A stretch of 64,000 nucleotides of DNA, taken from positions 62,001-126,000 of the forward strand of contig NZ_JAKQYM010000004.1 in NCBI RefSeq assembly GCF_022662535.1. The letters are read 5' to 3'. Position 1 is the stretch's first letter; the number at the start of each line of letters is the position of its first letter. The notes beneath the pieces were generated by a model. The model ran no database searches and had not been told where the DNA came from. It saw only the letters and a program-made list of their open reading frames with translations. A program made the position numbers and the translations under genes. Origin of the DNA: Polaribacter marinus (GTDB taxonomy: Bacteria > Bacteroidota > Bacteroidia > Flavobacteriales > Flavobacteriaceae). Shown in pieces: positions 50,959 to 58,782 of the stretch.

Positions 50959-52986
50959 ATGAAAGTAAAACATATTATTTATACAACAATTCTTGCCGGA
51001 ATGCTAGGTTCTTGTGCTGTTGATAAAAAAGAAGATCCAGTAACAAAAGATGGAGAATTTAACCATTTTGTAGAGCAGTTTGCAGACATAAAAGTATTGC
51101 GTTATAAAATTCCGGGTTTTGAAGAATTGACTTTAAAAGAGCAAAAATTAGTTTATTTTTTAACACAAGCAGGTTTGGCTGGTAGAGATATCATGTGGGA
51201 TCAAAATTACCGTCATAATTTAAAAATAAGAAAGGCATTAGAAAGAATTAACGAACGTTATAGAGGAGATAGAGAAACAGCAGATTTTAAAAACTTTAAA
51301 ACCTATTTAAAAAGAGTGTGGTTTTCTAATGGAATTCACCACCATTATTCTAATGATAAAATAAAACCAGATTTTTCTCGAGAATATTTTGAAGATGAAT
51401 TGTTAAAAAAATCTAGAACAGAACTACCAAGAGAAGTTATAGAAGTAATGTTTAATGATGCAGACAATAAGAAAGTTACTAAAAAAGCAGGTGTAGATAA
51501 TATTCTATCCTCTGCAATTAACTTTTATGCACCAGATATTACAGACAAGGAAGTAGCAGAGTTCTACAAAACAGCATATAAAGGCCCAGAAGGAATGCCT
51601 ATAGAAGCAGGTTTAAACTCTAAATTAGTTCGCGAAGATGGAAAGCTGGTAGAAAAAGTTTGGAAATCTGGAGGAATGTATGGTGCTGCAATAGATCAAA
51701 TTATTGGTTGGTTAGAAAAAGCAAAAGAAGTAGCCGAAAATGAAAAACAAGCAGTAGCTCTAGGGTTTTTAATAGACTATTATAAAACAGGAAGTTTAGA
51801 CACATGGGATAAATATGCAATTGCTTGGGCAACATCTACCGAAGGAAATATCGATTGGATTAATGGTTTTATAGAAGTGTATAATGACCCTAAAGGGTAC
51901 AGAGGTTCTTATGAAACCATTGTACAAATTAAAGACTTTGATATGTCTCGTAAAATGAAAGTTTTATCAGACAATGCACAATGGTTTGAAGATAATTCTC
52001 CTCTAGATCCAAATCATAAAAAGAAAAATGTAGTAGGAGTTTCTTATAAAACGGTAAATGTAGCTGGTGAAGCAGGGGATGCATCTCCAAGCACACCAAT
52101 TGGAGTAAACTTACCTAATAACAATTGGATTCGTCAAAAACATGGTTCTAAATCAGTTTCTTTAGGAAACATCATAGCAGCATATAATAATGCAGGTGGA
52201 ACAGGACGTTTAAAAGAATTTGCACACGATGAAGAAGAAATTAGATTAGAAGAAAAATATGGGAAAATTGCAGACAAATTACATACTTCTTTACACGAAG
52301 TTGTTGGGCATGCCTCTGGAGTAATTAATGAAGGAATTGGGCAACCTAAAGAAACGCTTCAAAATTACGCTTCTACAATGGAAGAAGGTAGAGCTGATTT
52401 AGTTGGGTTGTATTATTTAATGGATCCTAAATTACAAGAATTAGGACTAACAGATAATTACAAAGAACTAGGAATGGCTGCTTATGATGGGTATATCAGA
52501 AACGGATTAATGACACAATTAATAAGAATTAATTTGGGAGATGATATTGAAGAAGATCATATGGTAAATAGACAGTGGGTTTCTGCTTGGTCTTTTGAGC
52601 AAGGAAAGAAAGATAACGTAATAGAAAAAGTTGTTAAAGACGGAAAAACCTATTACAACATAAATGATTACGATAAATTAAGAGAAATTTTTGGTCGTTT
52701 ATTACGCGAAACACAACGTATCAAATCTGAAGGAGATTTTGAAGCAGCAAAAGCTTTAGTTGAAGGTTATGGTGTAAAAGTAGATCAAGAGATTCATAAA
52801 GAAGTTTTAAAAAGAAACGAGCAATTTACATCTGCACCTTATAGTGGTTTTGTAAACCCTGTTTTAAAACCTTTAATGGATTCTGAAGGAAATATTTTAA
52901 AAATAGAAGTTACACAACCTAAAACCTTCGAAGAACAAATGTTGTTTTATTCGAAACATTATAATTTTCTAGGAACAGAAAATTAA
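50959..52986 (+). CDS. M49 family dipeptidyl-peptidase III-like lipoprotein
   Basis: Zinc metallopeptidase of the DPP III family, which removes N-terminal dipeptides. The 675-residue protein begins with a lipoprotein signal (TTILAGMLGSCA, Cys19), so it is anchored in the envelope. The zinc motif is H446-E-V-V-G-H451, the six-residue HExxGH form unique to M49, followed by the second Glu motif EEGRAD (475-480). A role in peptide nutrition in the periplasm or on the surface is likely. Confidence 0.92.
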   Translation: MKVKHIIYTTILAGMLGSCAVDKKEDPVTKDGEFNHFVEQFADIKVLRYKIPGFEELTLKEQKLVYFLTQAGLAGRDIMWDQNYRHNLKIRKALERINERYRGDRETADFKNFKTYLKRVWFSNGIHHHYSNDKIKPDFSREYFEDELLKKSRTELPREVIEVMFNDADNKKVTKKAGVDNILSSAINFYAPDITDKEVAEFYKTAYKGPEGMPIEAGLNSKLVREDGKLVEKVWKSGGMYGAAIDQIIGWLEKAKEVAENEKQAVALGFLIDYYKTGSLDTWDKYAIAWATSTEGNIDWINGFIEVYNDPKGYRGSYETIVQIKDFDMSRKMKVLSDNAQWFEDNSPLDPNHKKKNVVGVSYKTVNVAGEAGDASPSTPIGVNLPNNNWIRQKHGSKSVSLGNIIAAYNNAGGTGRLKEFAHDEEEIRLEEKYGKIADKLHTSLHEVVGHASGVINEGIGQPKETLQNYASTMEEGRADLVGLYYLMDPKLQELGLTDNYKELGMAAYDGYIRNGLMTQLIRINLGDDIEEDHMVNRQWVSAWSFEQGKKDNVIEKVVKDGKTYYNINDYDKLREIFGRLLRETQRIKSEGDFEAAKALVEGYGVKVDQEIHKEVLKRNEQFTSAPYSGFVNPVLKPLMDSEGNILKIEVTQPKTFEEQMLFYSKHYNFLGTEN

Positions 52987-53024
52987 AATAGACAAAAGAG
53001 AAATTATATAATTTCTAAGAAAAT

Positions 53025-53057
53025 AAAAAGCCGATTCTATAAAGAATCGGTTTTTTT
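53025..53057. terminator. terminator after the M49 peptidase gene
   Basis: CCGATTC (53031-53037) and GAATCGG (53044-53050) with A and T runs; it overlaps the stop of the convergent small gene. Confidence 0.8.
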
Positions 53058-53262
53058 AGTTCCCAAAAATAATTCTAATAGCAACAAATACAGCAATGAT
53101 CAATCCGCCATAAAGTAATACCTTTTTACCAGCATTCTTATAGTATCGCTCATGATTTTTAATATCTTTTTTATAGCTATAAATCATTAAAGCAATAAAT
53201 GCAATAATAAAGAATGCCATAAAAATAATTCTACCTGTTGTAAAATATGCGCTTAAAAACAT
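53056..53262 (-). CDS. small two-helix membrane protein
   Basis: A 68-residue protein with two hydrophobic helices (about 11-28 and 48-66) joined by a basic loop (YSYKKDIKNHERYYKNAGKK). The charge pattern suggests both ends outside and the loop inside. Proteins like this are common in Flavobacteriia but have no known function. The frame stands alone, convergent with the peptidase gene. Confidence 0.75.
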   Translation of the reverse strand: MFLSAYFTTGRIIFMAFFIIAFIALMIYSYKKDIKNHERYYKNAGKKVLLYGGLIIAVFVAIRIIFGN

Positions 53263-53425
53263 TTTTCCTATTCTTTATAAGTTGTGGATTAATAACAATT
53301 ACAACCGCTTTATTTTTCATAAAGTTTCTATATATTGCTAACAGTATCCATTTAAAATTAGATTTTACAAAATTACAAATTAAAAAAAGAACCTTGTTCT
53401 TTTTAGCATAACTAAATAGATTAGA

Positions 53426-53812
53426 ATGAAAAACAAAATAGCCGCAGTACACGCATTTCATACAGCATTTAAATTAAATATTAAAGACACACCAACAGTG
53501 GCTATTTCTGATGATAGAAAGAAATTGCGCTTTGAGTTGATGAAAGAAGAAAATGAAGAATACTTAGAAGCAGCACAAAACAACGATTTGGTAGAAGTTG
53601 CAGATGCATTAGGAGACATGTTGTACATTTTGTGTGGTACCATTATAGAACATGGTATGCAAGATAAAATAGAAGAAGTGTTTAATGAAATACAACGTTC
53701 TAATATGAGTAAATTAGGAGCAGATGGCAAACCTATTTACAGAGAAGATGGTAAAGTACTAAAAGGCCCTAACTACTTTAAACCTAATATTGCTGATATT
53801 TTAGATAAGTAA
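53426..53812 (+). CDS. MazG-like nucleotide pyrophosphohydrolase
   Basis: Protein of 128 residues with the all-alpha NTP pyrophosphatase fold: the Mg2+-binding motif is ELMKEENEEYLEAA followed by LVEVADALGDMLYIL, that is EExxE and ExxD. The C-terminal end (GKVLKGPNYFKPNI) matches the HisE/PRA-PH-like group seen in phages and bacteria. It likely hydrolyses a nucleoside triphosphate to the monophosphate and PPi; the substrate is unknown. Confidence 0.85.
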   Translation: MKNKIAAVHAFHTAFKLNIKDTPTVAISDDRKKLRFELMKEENEEYLEAAQNNDLVEVADALGDMLYILCGTIIEHGMQDKIEEVFNEIQRSNMSKLGADGKPIYREDGKVLKGPNYFKPNIADILDK

Positions 53813-54135
53813 ATTTGTTGCTTTTTGTTAGCGGTTAGTATAATATAGCTCTATATCTTAAGTTTTTGTTTACTGTAATTATGGGGTATTATAGGTGTAA
53901 AGAATCATCTAACGAAAACACTTTATCCAATTGTGTTTTAGCCTTAATATATATTCGTTTTGTAAAGTATTTGTATGAAATTTATAGATATACTACTATT
54001 TTATCTAAAAAATACTAGTATAATTAAATAAAAATACTAGTATAAATATTATAAAAATATAGTATTTTTATAAATTTAATAGGTGTAGCCTTGTAAATTA
54101 ATAGGCATCTTTACTAATATAAAAAGTATAAAATT
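53813..54135. other. long AT-rich regulatory region before the HU-like gene
   Basis: About 320 bases without a gene. It contains two ATACTAGTAT palindromes and a third A/T hairpin (ATAAAAATA/TATTTTTAT around 54051-54071), followed by a weak -7 candidate TAGCCTTG (54086-54093). Confidence 0.55.
54012..54043. promoter_or_regulatory. paired ATACTAGTAT palindromes
   Basis: The 10-bp palindrome ATACTAGTAT occurs at 54012-54021 and 54034-54043, 22 bp apart, each preceded by an A run. This spacing puts both on nearly the same DNA face, as expected for a pair of dimer-binding operators. They lie about 95-125 bp before the HU-like gene. Confidence 0.5.
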
Positions 54136-54534
54136 ATGGCCGTTCGTTATAGAGTAACTAAAAGAAGTAATAGCATACAAAATAAAAAAGAACAATACAT
54201 TTTACAATCAGTAGCTACGGGTACTGTAGATATAGAAACGATAAGCAAAGCTATAGGAAATGAATGTAGTTTGCATGCTGTAGATGTAAAAGCAGTGTTG
54301 GTAGCTTTAGGCATTAAGTTAGAGTATTATTTAGAACAAGGTAATATTGTAGACTTAGGCGATGTAGGTAAATTTAAAATAGGTTTTAAATGTAAGGCAG
54401 AAGAAGATGCTAAAGTATTAACCCCTAAGCGTAATATAAAAAAATACCATGTAAATTATCAGCCTTCTGTAAAATTAAAACGCAAATTAAAAGCAGGTAT
54501 TACTACTTATAAAGAAGGGAGTAGTAGTATTTAG
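54136..54534 (+). CDS. HU family DNA-binding protein (HU-like, long form)
   Basis: A 132-residue protein resembling the HU/IHF-like domain proteins of Bacteroidota: MAVRYRVTKRSN start, a helical dimer part (TISKAIGNECSLHAVDVKAVLVALGIKLEYYLEQGNIVDLGDVGKFKIGF shape, about 37-85) and a basic arm and tail (KRNIKKYHVNYQPSVKLKRKLKAG). Unlike canonical HU the order and arm length differ, and the extended tail is Lys-rich. Likely a nucleoid-associated or repeat-binding protein. It has an unusually elaborate upstream region. Confidence 0.85.
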   Translation: MAVRYRVTKRSNSIQNKKEQYILQSVATGTVDIETISKAIGNECSLHAVDVKAVLVALGIKLEYYLEQGNIVDLGDVGKFKIGFKCKAEEDAKVLTPKRNIKKYHVNYQPSVKLKRKLKAGITTYKEGSSSI

Positions 54535-54548
54535 TGAGTTATAAAATA

Positions 54549-54587
54549 AAAACAAGCCTCAATAAATTTTGAGGCTTGTTTTTTTAA
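54549..54587. terminator. bidirectional terminator between HU-like gene and ilvE
   Basis: AAACAAGCCTCAA and TTGAGGCTTGTTT arms with outer A and T runs, between convergent genes. Confidence 0.9.
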
Positions 54588-54595
54588 GTTAAAAA

Positions 54596-55651
54596 TTAAA
54601 GCATTACTCTCCATCCATAAGGATCTTCAGCTTTGTTCGTTTGTATGTCGGTAATTTGTTTTTTTAATTTTGCTGCAAAAGGTTTTTCTAATTCAGGTAA
54701 ATCATAATCTTTATTTTGATATCCAAAACCTGCAATTGGAGAAACAACTGCAGCGGTACCCGCACCAAACATTTCTTTTAAGCTTCCGTTTTGTGCTGCA
54801 GCAATTACTTCAGATACTGTGATTTTTCTTTCTTCAACATCTATTCCTGTGTCTTTAGCAATTTGAAGAATACTTTTACGTGTTATTCCATCTAAAATTC
54901 TATCACTAGTAGGACTTGTAATTAAAGTGTCATTTATACGAACAAAAATGTTCATAGCTCCCGCTTCTTCAATGTATTCGTGAGTGTTGTCATCTGTCCA
55001 AATAACTTGATTGTAACCTTTTTCAATAGCTAATTGGGTAGGGTAAAACTGTGCAGCATAATTACCACCCGCTTTAGCAAAACCAACACCACCATTTGCA
55101 GCACGTGCGTATTTTTCTTCAATTAAAACCTTTACTTTTCCAGCAAAATAAGCACCAGAAGGAGCTGTTGCAATAATTAATTTATATTCATTTGCTGGTG
55201 ATGCATGAAAGCCATTTCCAGAGGCAAACATAAAAGGTCTTATGTATAAAGAGCTACCATCGTTTGTAGGTATCCAAGCATTATCTATTTCTAATAATTT
55301 TTTTAATCCAGCCATAAATAATTCTTCAGGAATTTGAGGAATTACCATTCTTTCTGCAGATTTATTTAAACGCTTACAGTTATCTAAAGGCCTAAACAAC
55401 ATTACATTATTGTCGGCGTCTTTATAAGCTTTCATTCCTTCAAAAATAGATTGTCCATAATGAAAAATCTTTGCAGACGGATCTAAGGTAATTGGTGAGT
55501 AAGGTTTAACCGTTGGGTTTTGCCATTGACCATCTTTAAAATCACATACAAACATGTGGTCTGAAAAGACACTTCCAAAAGGTAAATTATCAAAATCTAC
55601 ACTATTAATTTTAGAATGTTCGGTAAGTTCAATTTTTATTTCTGAATTCAT
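54596..55651 (-). CDS. ilvE: branched-chain amino acid aminotransferase
   Basis: PLP-dependent transaminase for Leu, Ile and Val, fold type IV, long (BCAT II-like) form of 351 residues. The start at 55651 (MNSEIKIELTEHSK) is used; the longer frame adds nine residues unlikely to be translated, since the -7 element lies 25-32 bases upstream of 55651. Motifs: GQSIFEGMKAY, the PLP Lys in GGVGFAKAGGNYAAQ, EYIEEAGAMNIF, and DGITRKSIL with EMFGAGTAAVVSPI. Confidence 0.95.
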   Translation of the reverse strand: MNSEIKIELTEHSKINSVDFDNLPFGSVFSDHMFVCDFKDGQWQNPTVKPYSPITLDPSAKIFHYGQSIFEGMKAYKDADNNVMLFRPLDNCKRLNKSAERMVIPQIPEELFMAGLKKLLEIDNAWIPTNDGSSLYIRPFMFASGNGFHASPANEYKLIIATAPSGAYFAGKVKVLIEEKYARAANGGVGFAKAGGNYAAQFYPTQLAIEKGYNQVIWTDDNTHEYIEEAGAMNIFVRINDTLITSPTSDRILDGITRKSILQIAKDTGIDVEERKITVSEVIAAAQNGSLKEMFGAGTAAVVSPIAGFGYQNKDYDLPELEKPFAAKLKKQITDIQTNKAEDPYGWRVML

Positions 55652-55675
55652 TTTTTTACACTTCTTAATGAGGAA

Positions 55676-55683
55676 CAAAGGTA
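55676..55683 (-). promoter_or_regulatory. -7 element of ilvE
   Basis: The minus strand reads TACCTTTG, a perfect TAnnTTTG, 25 bases before the chosen ATG; it would overlap the longer start, which supports the shorter one. Confidence 0.5.
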
Positions 55684-55716
55684 CATAATTTATTTATCTG
55701 TTTACTTTAGTAAATA

Positions 55717-55746
55717 TTGATTTTCTTGTTTAAATTCTTACATTTG
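55717..55746 (+). promoter_or_regulatory. promoter of the DUF4920 gene
   Basis: TTG (55717-55719), a 19-base spacer and TACATTTG (55739-55746) match the full Bacteroidota promoter pattern TTG-N17-23-TAnnTTTG. The ATG follows at 55773. Confidence 0.6.
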
Positions 55747-55772
55747 TAATAAATAAGTTTAAAATTTAAATT

Positions 55773-56279
55773 ATGAAATTAGTATTAAAGTTTTGTGTAA
55801 TAACACTTTTAATTTTTGCTTCTTGTAAGAAAGAAAAAGCAACAACATCAACAGAAAAAACTAAAAAAGAAGTAATTGCTTTTGATTCTTTTGGAGATAA
55901 AATTTCTGCAGATAAAGCTTTAACTTCAGAAGAAATGTTAGCGAAATTTTCTACAATGAAAATTGGAGATACATTAAACGTGAAATTTGCGTCTAGTATA
56001 AAAGAAGTTTGTTCTAAAAAAGGGTGTTGGATGAAACTTCCTCTAGATAAAGAAACAGAAACAATGGTACGTTTTAAAGATTACGGTTTTTTTATGCCTT
56101 TAGATTCTAAAGACAGAGAAGTAATTGTAGAAGGAAAAGCATTTGTACAAGAAACTTCTGTAAAAGAATTACAACATTATGCAGAAGATGCAGGGAAAAC
56201 TAAAGAAGAAATTGCAAAGATCACAGAACCTAAAAAAGAATTTGCTTTTGTAGCAAATGGCGTTTTAATGAAAAAATAA
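55773..56279 (+). CDS. DUF4920 domain lipoprotein
   Basis: A 168-residue putative lipoprotein (FCVITLLIFASCKK, Cys18) with the DUF4920 domain: FGDKISADKALTSEEM, IKEVCSKKGCWMKLPL with a Cys-x4-Cys pair, VRFKDYGFFMPLD, and KEFAFVANGVLMKK at the end. The family is annotated without a function and is OB-like in shape by annotation. It is first in a run of genes (lipoprotein, mnmD) with gaps of 2-10 bases. Confidence 0.88.
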   Translation: MKLVLKFCVITLLIFASCKKEKATTSTEKTKKEVIAFDSFGDKISADKALTSEEMLAKFSTMKIGDTLNVKFASSIKEVCSKKGCWMKLPLDKETETMVRFKDYGFFMPLDSKDREVIVEGKAFVQETSVKELQHYAEDAGKTKEEIAKITEPKKEFAFVANGVLMKK

Positions 56280-56288
56280 AGAAAAATA

Positions 56289-56708
56289 ATGAAGAATTCA
56301 CTTCATTTTATATTGCTCTTATTGTTTTTGGGATGTTCATCTAAAAAAGAAAAAGAAGTAATCATTACTACAAATAATACATATAAGCAGTCAGAAATGG
56401 CTGCTTTAATGCTTCAAATGTATGCAGCAAATTTAGAGAACAAAAAACTAATTTTAGAAGGAAAAACACCTGCTGATTTTCCTGACGAATTTTTAAATAT
56501 TCATACAGCTAAATTAACGGATGCTTCAGATAGAAACGCATCTTTTAATAGTTTTTCAGAATATTATTTAAAAACCTTAGCACAAGTTTATACCGCTAAA
56601 GATTCTTTAAAATTAAAGCACAATAACGCTATTAATAGTTGTATTGCTTGTCATCAAACTACTTGTTTAGGACCTATCCCAAAAATTAAAAAATTATTAA
56701 TAAAATAA
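56289..56708 (+). CDS. small lipoprotein with c-type haem motif
   Basis: A 139-residue putative lipoprotein (ILLLLFLGCSS, Cys16). The C-terminal part contains CIACH (near residue 119), the haem-attachment motif CxxCH of cytochromes c, followed by a further Cys in TTCLGPIPKIKK. The middle is helical and rich in Met and Lys, as in cytochrome c prime-like or small haem proteins. It probably carries one haem in the envelope. Partner unknown; tightly linked to the DUF4920 gene. Confidence 0.75.
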   Translation: MKNSLHFILLLLFLGCSSKKEKEVIITTNNTYKQSEMAALMLQMYAANLENKKLILEGKTPADFPDEFLNIHTAKLTDASDRNASFNSFSEYYLKTLAQVYTAKDSLKLKHNNAINSCIACHQTTCLGPIPKIKKLLIK

Positions 56709-56710
56709 TT

Positions 56711-57370
56711 GTGAAAAGAGAAATTTTAATTACTTCAGACGGTTCTTCTACAATTCATTTGCCAGATTGGGATGAACAATATCATTCTAAAAATGGCTCG
56801 ATTAATGAAACCTATCACGTTTTTATAGAAAGTGGTTTAAAACAAGTTTCTGAAAATAAAGTTTCTATTTTAGAAATAGGTTTTGGTACGGGATTAAATT
56901 GTTTTATAACGTATTTAGAAGCTAAAAAAGAAATTAATTATGTTGGGGTAGAAGCTTACCCTGTTACTGCAGAAGAGGTAGAAAAAATGAATTTTATTTC
57001 TATATTAAAAGCAGAAAAAGAAAGTGAAAACTTTCAAAAAATGCATGCTGTTTCTTGGGAAGAAAAACATCAAATTTCTAAAACATTTTCTCTTACAAAA
57101 AGAAAACAATTTTTTGAAGACATTGAAGATAAAGATGCTTTTAACTTAATCTATTTTGATGCATTTGGTGCTCGTGTACAACCTCAATTATGGACCGAAG
57201 AGATCTTTCAAAAAATGTTTGAGGCGTTAAAAGAAAATGGAGTTTTAGTAACCTATTCGGCAAAAGGAAGTGTTCGAAGAGCTATGCAGGCTGTTGGTTT
57301 TATAGTAGAACGATTGCCTGGGCCTCCGGGGAAAAGAGAAATGTTACGAGCAACTAAAAAAAGTGTGTAG
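56711..57370 (+). CDS. mnmD: tRNA 5-methylaminomethyl-2-thiouridine methyltransferase MnmD
   Basis: SAM-dependent enzyme for the last step of mnm5s2U34 modification in tRNAs for Lys, Glu and Gln, the stand-alone form of the N-terminal half of MnmC. The 219-residue protein has DGSSTIHLPDWDEQYHSKNGSINE, the SAM motif LEIGFGTGLNC, FDAFGARVQPQLWTEEIF and LPGPPGKREMLRA. It starts with GTG, two bases after the stop of the haem-motif gene. Confidence 0.92.
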   Translation: MKREILITSDGSSTIHLPDWDEQYHSKNGSINETYHVFIESGLKQVSENKVSILEIGFGTGLNCFITYLEAKKEINYVGVEAYPVTAEEVEKMNFISILKAEKESENFQKMHAVSWEEKHQISKTFSLTKRKQFFEDIEDKDAFNLIYFDAFGARVQPQLWTEEIFQKMFEALKENGVLVTYSAKGSVRRAMQAVGFIVERLPGPPGKREMLRATKKSV

Positions 57371-57437
57371 TTCCTATTTTTAAAAGAAGTATTTGAGAAC
57401 GTTTCCTAAATTTACAGAATAATAAATAATTTAAAAG

Positions 57438-57569
57438 ATGGAGTTCAAAAGAAAATTTGGAAGAAGAAAAGAAACAAAACCTACAAAAGGACTTCTTTTA
57501 ATTGTATTATTAGTTATTGCTATAGTACTCTGGTTTAAAGCTGAATCTATATTGGCCTCACTTTTTTAA
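57438..57569 (+). CDS. small single-helix membrane protein
   Basis: A 43-residue frame: a strongly basic head (MEFKRKFGRRKETKPTKG) then one membrane helix (LLLIVLLVIAIVLWF) and a short end. ATG start, coding-like composition, and a clear gap before and after. By the positive-inside rule the N terminus is cytosolic. No family recognised. Confidence 0.6.
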   Translation: MEFKRKFGRRKETKPTKGLLLIVLLVIAIVLWFKAESILASLF

Positions 57570-57606
57570 GAAATCTATTTTGGATTGTTTGATAGAGTTT
57601 ATAAGA

Positions 57607-58782
57607 CTATTTTTTAAAACGCCTACCTTTCCAATTGTATTTAGAGAATAGCGAATTAAATACGATAAAAACACTAAAAAAAGGATAAAGCAAACTGCTT
57701 AACAAATACCATTGTGTAAAATTATTTTGATGGTTAAAAAATCGAATTGTTGGTAGAAATAAAAACAAGTCAATTAGCATTTTTAGAGCAAAACAGATTA
57801 GTGCTATTTTTAAAGAAAGTGTAAAAAAAGAAGTAATTAGAAATAAATTGGTTGTTAAAACTAGCAAGCCAATCAATTTTACTTTAACAGACTTAAAATT
57901 ACTTGTTTTTGCAGCCCACCTTGTTCTTTGATTTATTAAATCTATCCATGTTTTTACCGGAAATGTAGTTACTATTGCTGCTGTAGCTTTTAAAAAATGC
58001 ACCGAATTATGATTGCTTTCTATAAATTTTTCGAATAGAAAAATATCATCTCCACTTGCAATTGTATTGTTTCCCTCAAAACCATTCAATTGTAAAAAGC
58101 TTTCTTTTTGGTATGCTAAATTAGCACCATTACACATAAAAGGAAAGTCAATTCCAAAACCACCAATTGTAGTTCCTTGTAAGCTCATAAAATCTAATAA
58201 TTGAAATTGTTCTAAAAAGTTGTTTTGAACTTTGTAATTAACCGGAGCAACTACCATTTTGGGGTCTTTTTGTTGAATAAAAGAATCTAAAACTTTTAAC
58301 CAGTTTTTAGGGAAATTACAATCTGCATCTGTTGTAACAATCCAATTGTTTTTTGCAACAGAAATTGCTGCAGTAATGGCATCTTTTTTTGGAGAGTTAG
58401 ACTTTCTGATGTTTTTTATAATTCTTATTGTCATTCTGACGATAGGAAGAATCTCATAATCGAGATTTGTATCAACTTTTGAGATTTCTCCTCGTTCCTG
58501 ATTCGAAATGACAAAACTATTTATTATTTCAACCGAATTATCCGAAGAAGTATCATCAACAAAAAGAAATTCTACTAACTCTTTAGGATAGTTTAATGCT
58601 GCAATAGAATTTAATAAATTAGGTAAGTTTTTAGCTTCATTTCTAAAAGGAATGACAATCGAAAAAGAAGTTGTTTCTGTCTTTTTTTTAGTTTTAAATT
58701 CCTCAACTTTAAGAAAACCAATTGCAAGTGAAACAATCAGAATTGTATATAAAGTAAAGATAAAAATTAGCAACCCAATCAT
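57607..58782 (-). CDS. family 2 glycosyltransferase with in-frame repeat insertion
   Basis: Membrane-bound glycosyltransferase (391 residues) with a GT-A domain: SIVIPFRNEAKNL, FLFVDDTSSDNS, TTDADC (metal-binding DxD) and QRTRWAAK (QxxRW). One helix precedes and three or four follow the catalytic domain. Residues 91-118 (from VISNQERGEIS to RMT) do not belong to the family; they are translated from a dispersed palindromic repeat at 58430-58512. The frame is kept, so the enzyme may still work. Overlaps the flippase-like gene by four bases. Substrate unknown. Confidence 0.88.
   Translation of the reverse strand: MIGLLIFIFTLYTILIVSLAIGFLKVEEFKTKKKTETTSFSIVIPFRNEAKNLPNLLNSIAALNYPKELVEFLFVDDTSSDNSVEIINSFVISNQERGEISKVDTNLDYEILPIVRMTIRIIKNIRKSNSPKKDAITAAISVAKNNWIVTTDADCNFPKNWLKVLDSFIQQKDPKMVVAPVNYKVQNNFLEQFQLLDFMSLQGTTIGGFGIDFPFMCNGANLAYQKESFLQLNGFEGNNTIASGDDIFLFEKFIESNHNSVHFLKATAAIVTTFPVKTWIDLINQRTRWAAKTSNFKSVKVKLIGLLVLTTNLFLITSFFTLSLKIALICFALKMLIDLFLFLPTIRFFNHQNNFTQWYLLSSLLYPFFSVFIVFNSLFSKYNWKGRRFKK
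58430..58512 (-). repeat. dispersed palindromic repeat inside the glycosyltransferase gene
   Basis: On the coding strand, GTCATTTCGAATCAGGAACG with GAGGAGAAATCTC forms one arm, and GAGATTCTTCCTATCG with TCAGAATGAC the other, an imperfect inverted repeat of 83 bp with GTCATT/AATGAC tips. Half copies follow nqrF (4740) and gldA (20038). Confidence 0.8.

Noticed and set aside
53231..53461. 76-codon frame on the minus strand before the MazG-like gene
   Set aside because: It overlaps two better supported genes at both ends and looks like translated intergenic sequence.
54007..54071. CRISPR-like repeat array
   Set aside because: Only two short palindromic units with an AT-rich spacer; no regular spacers and no cas genes.
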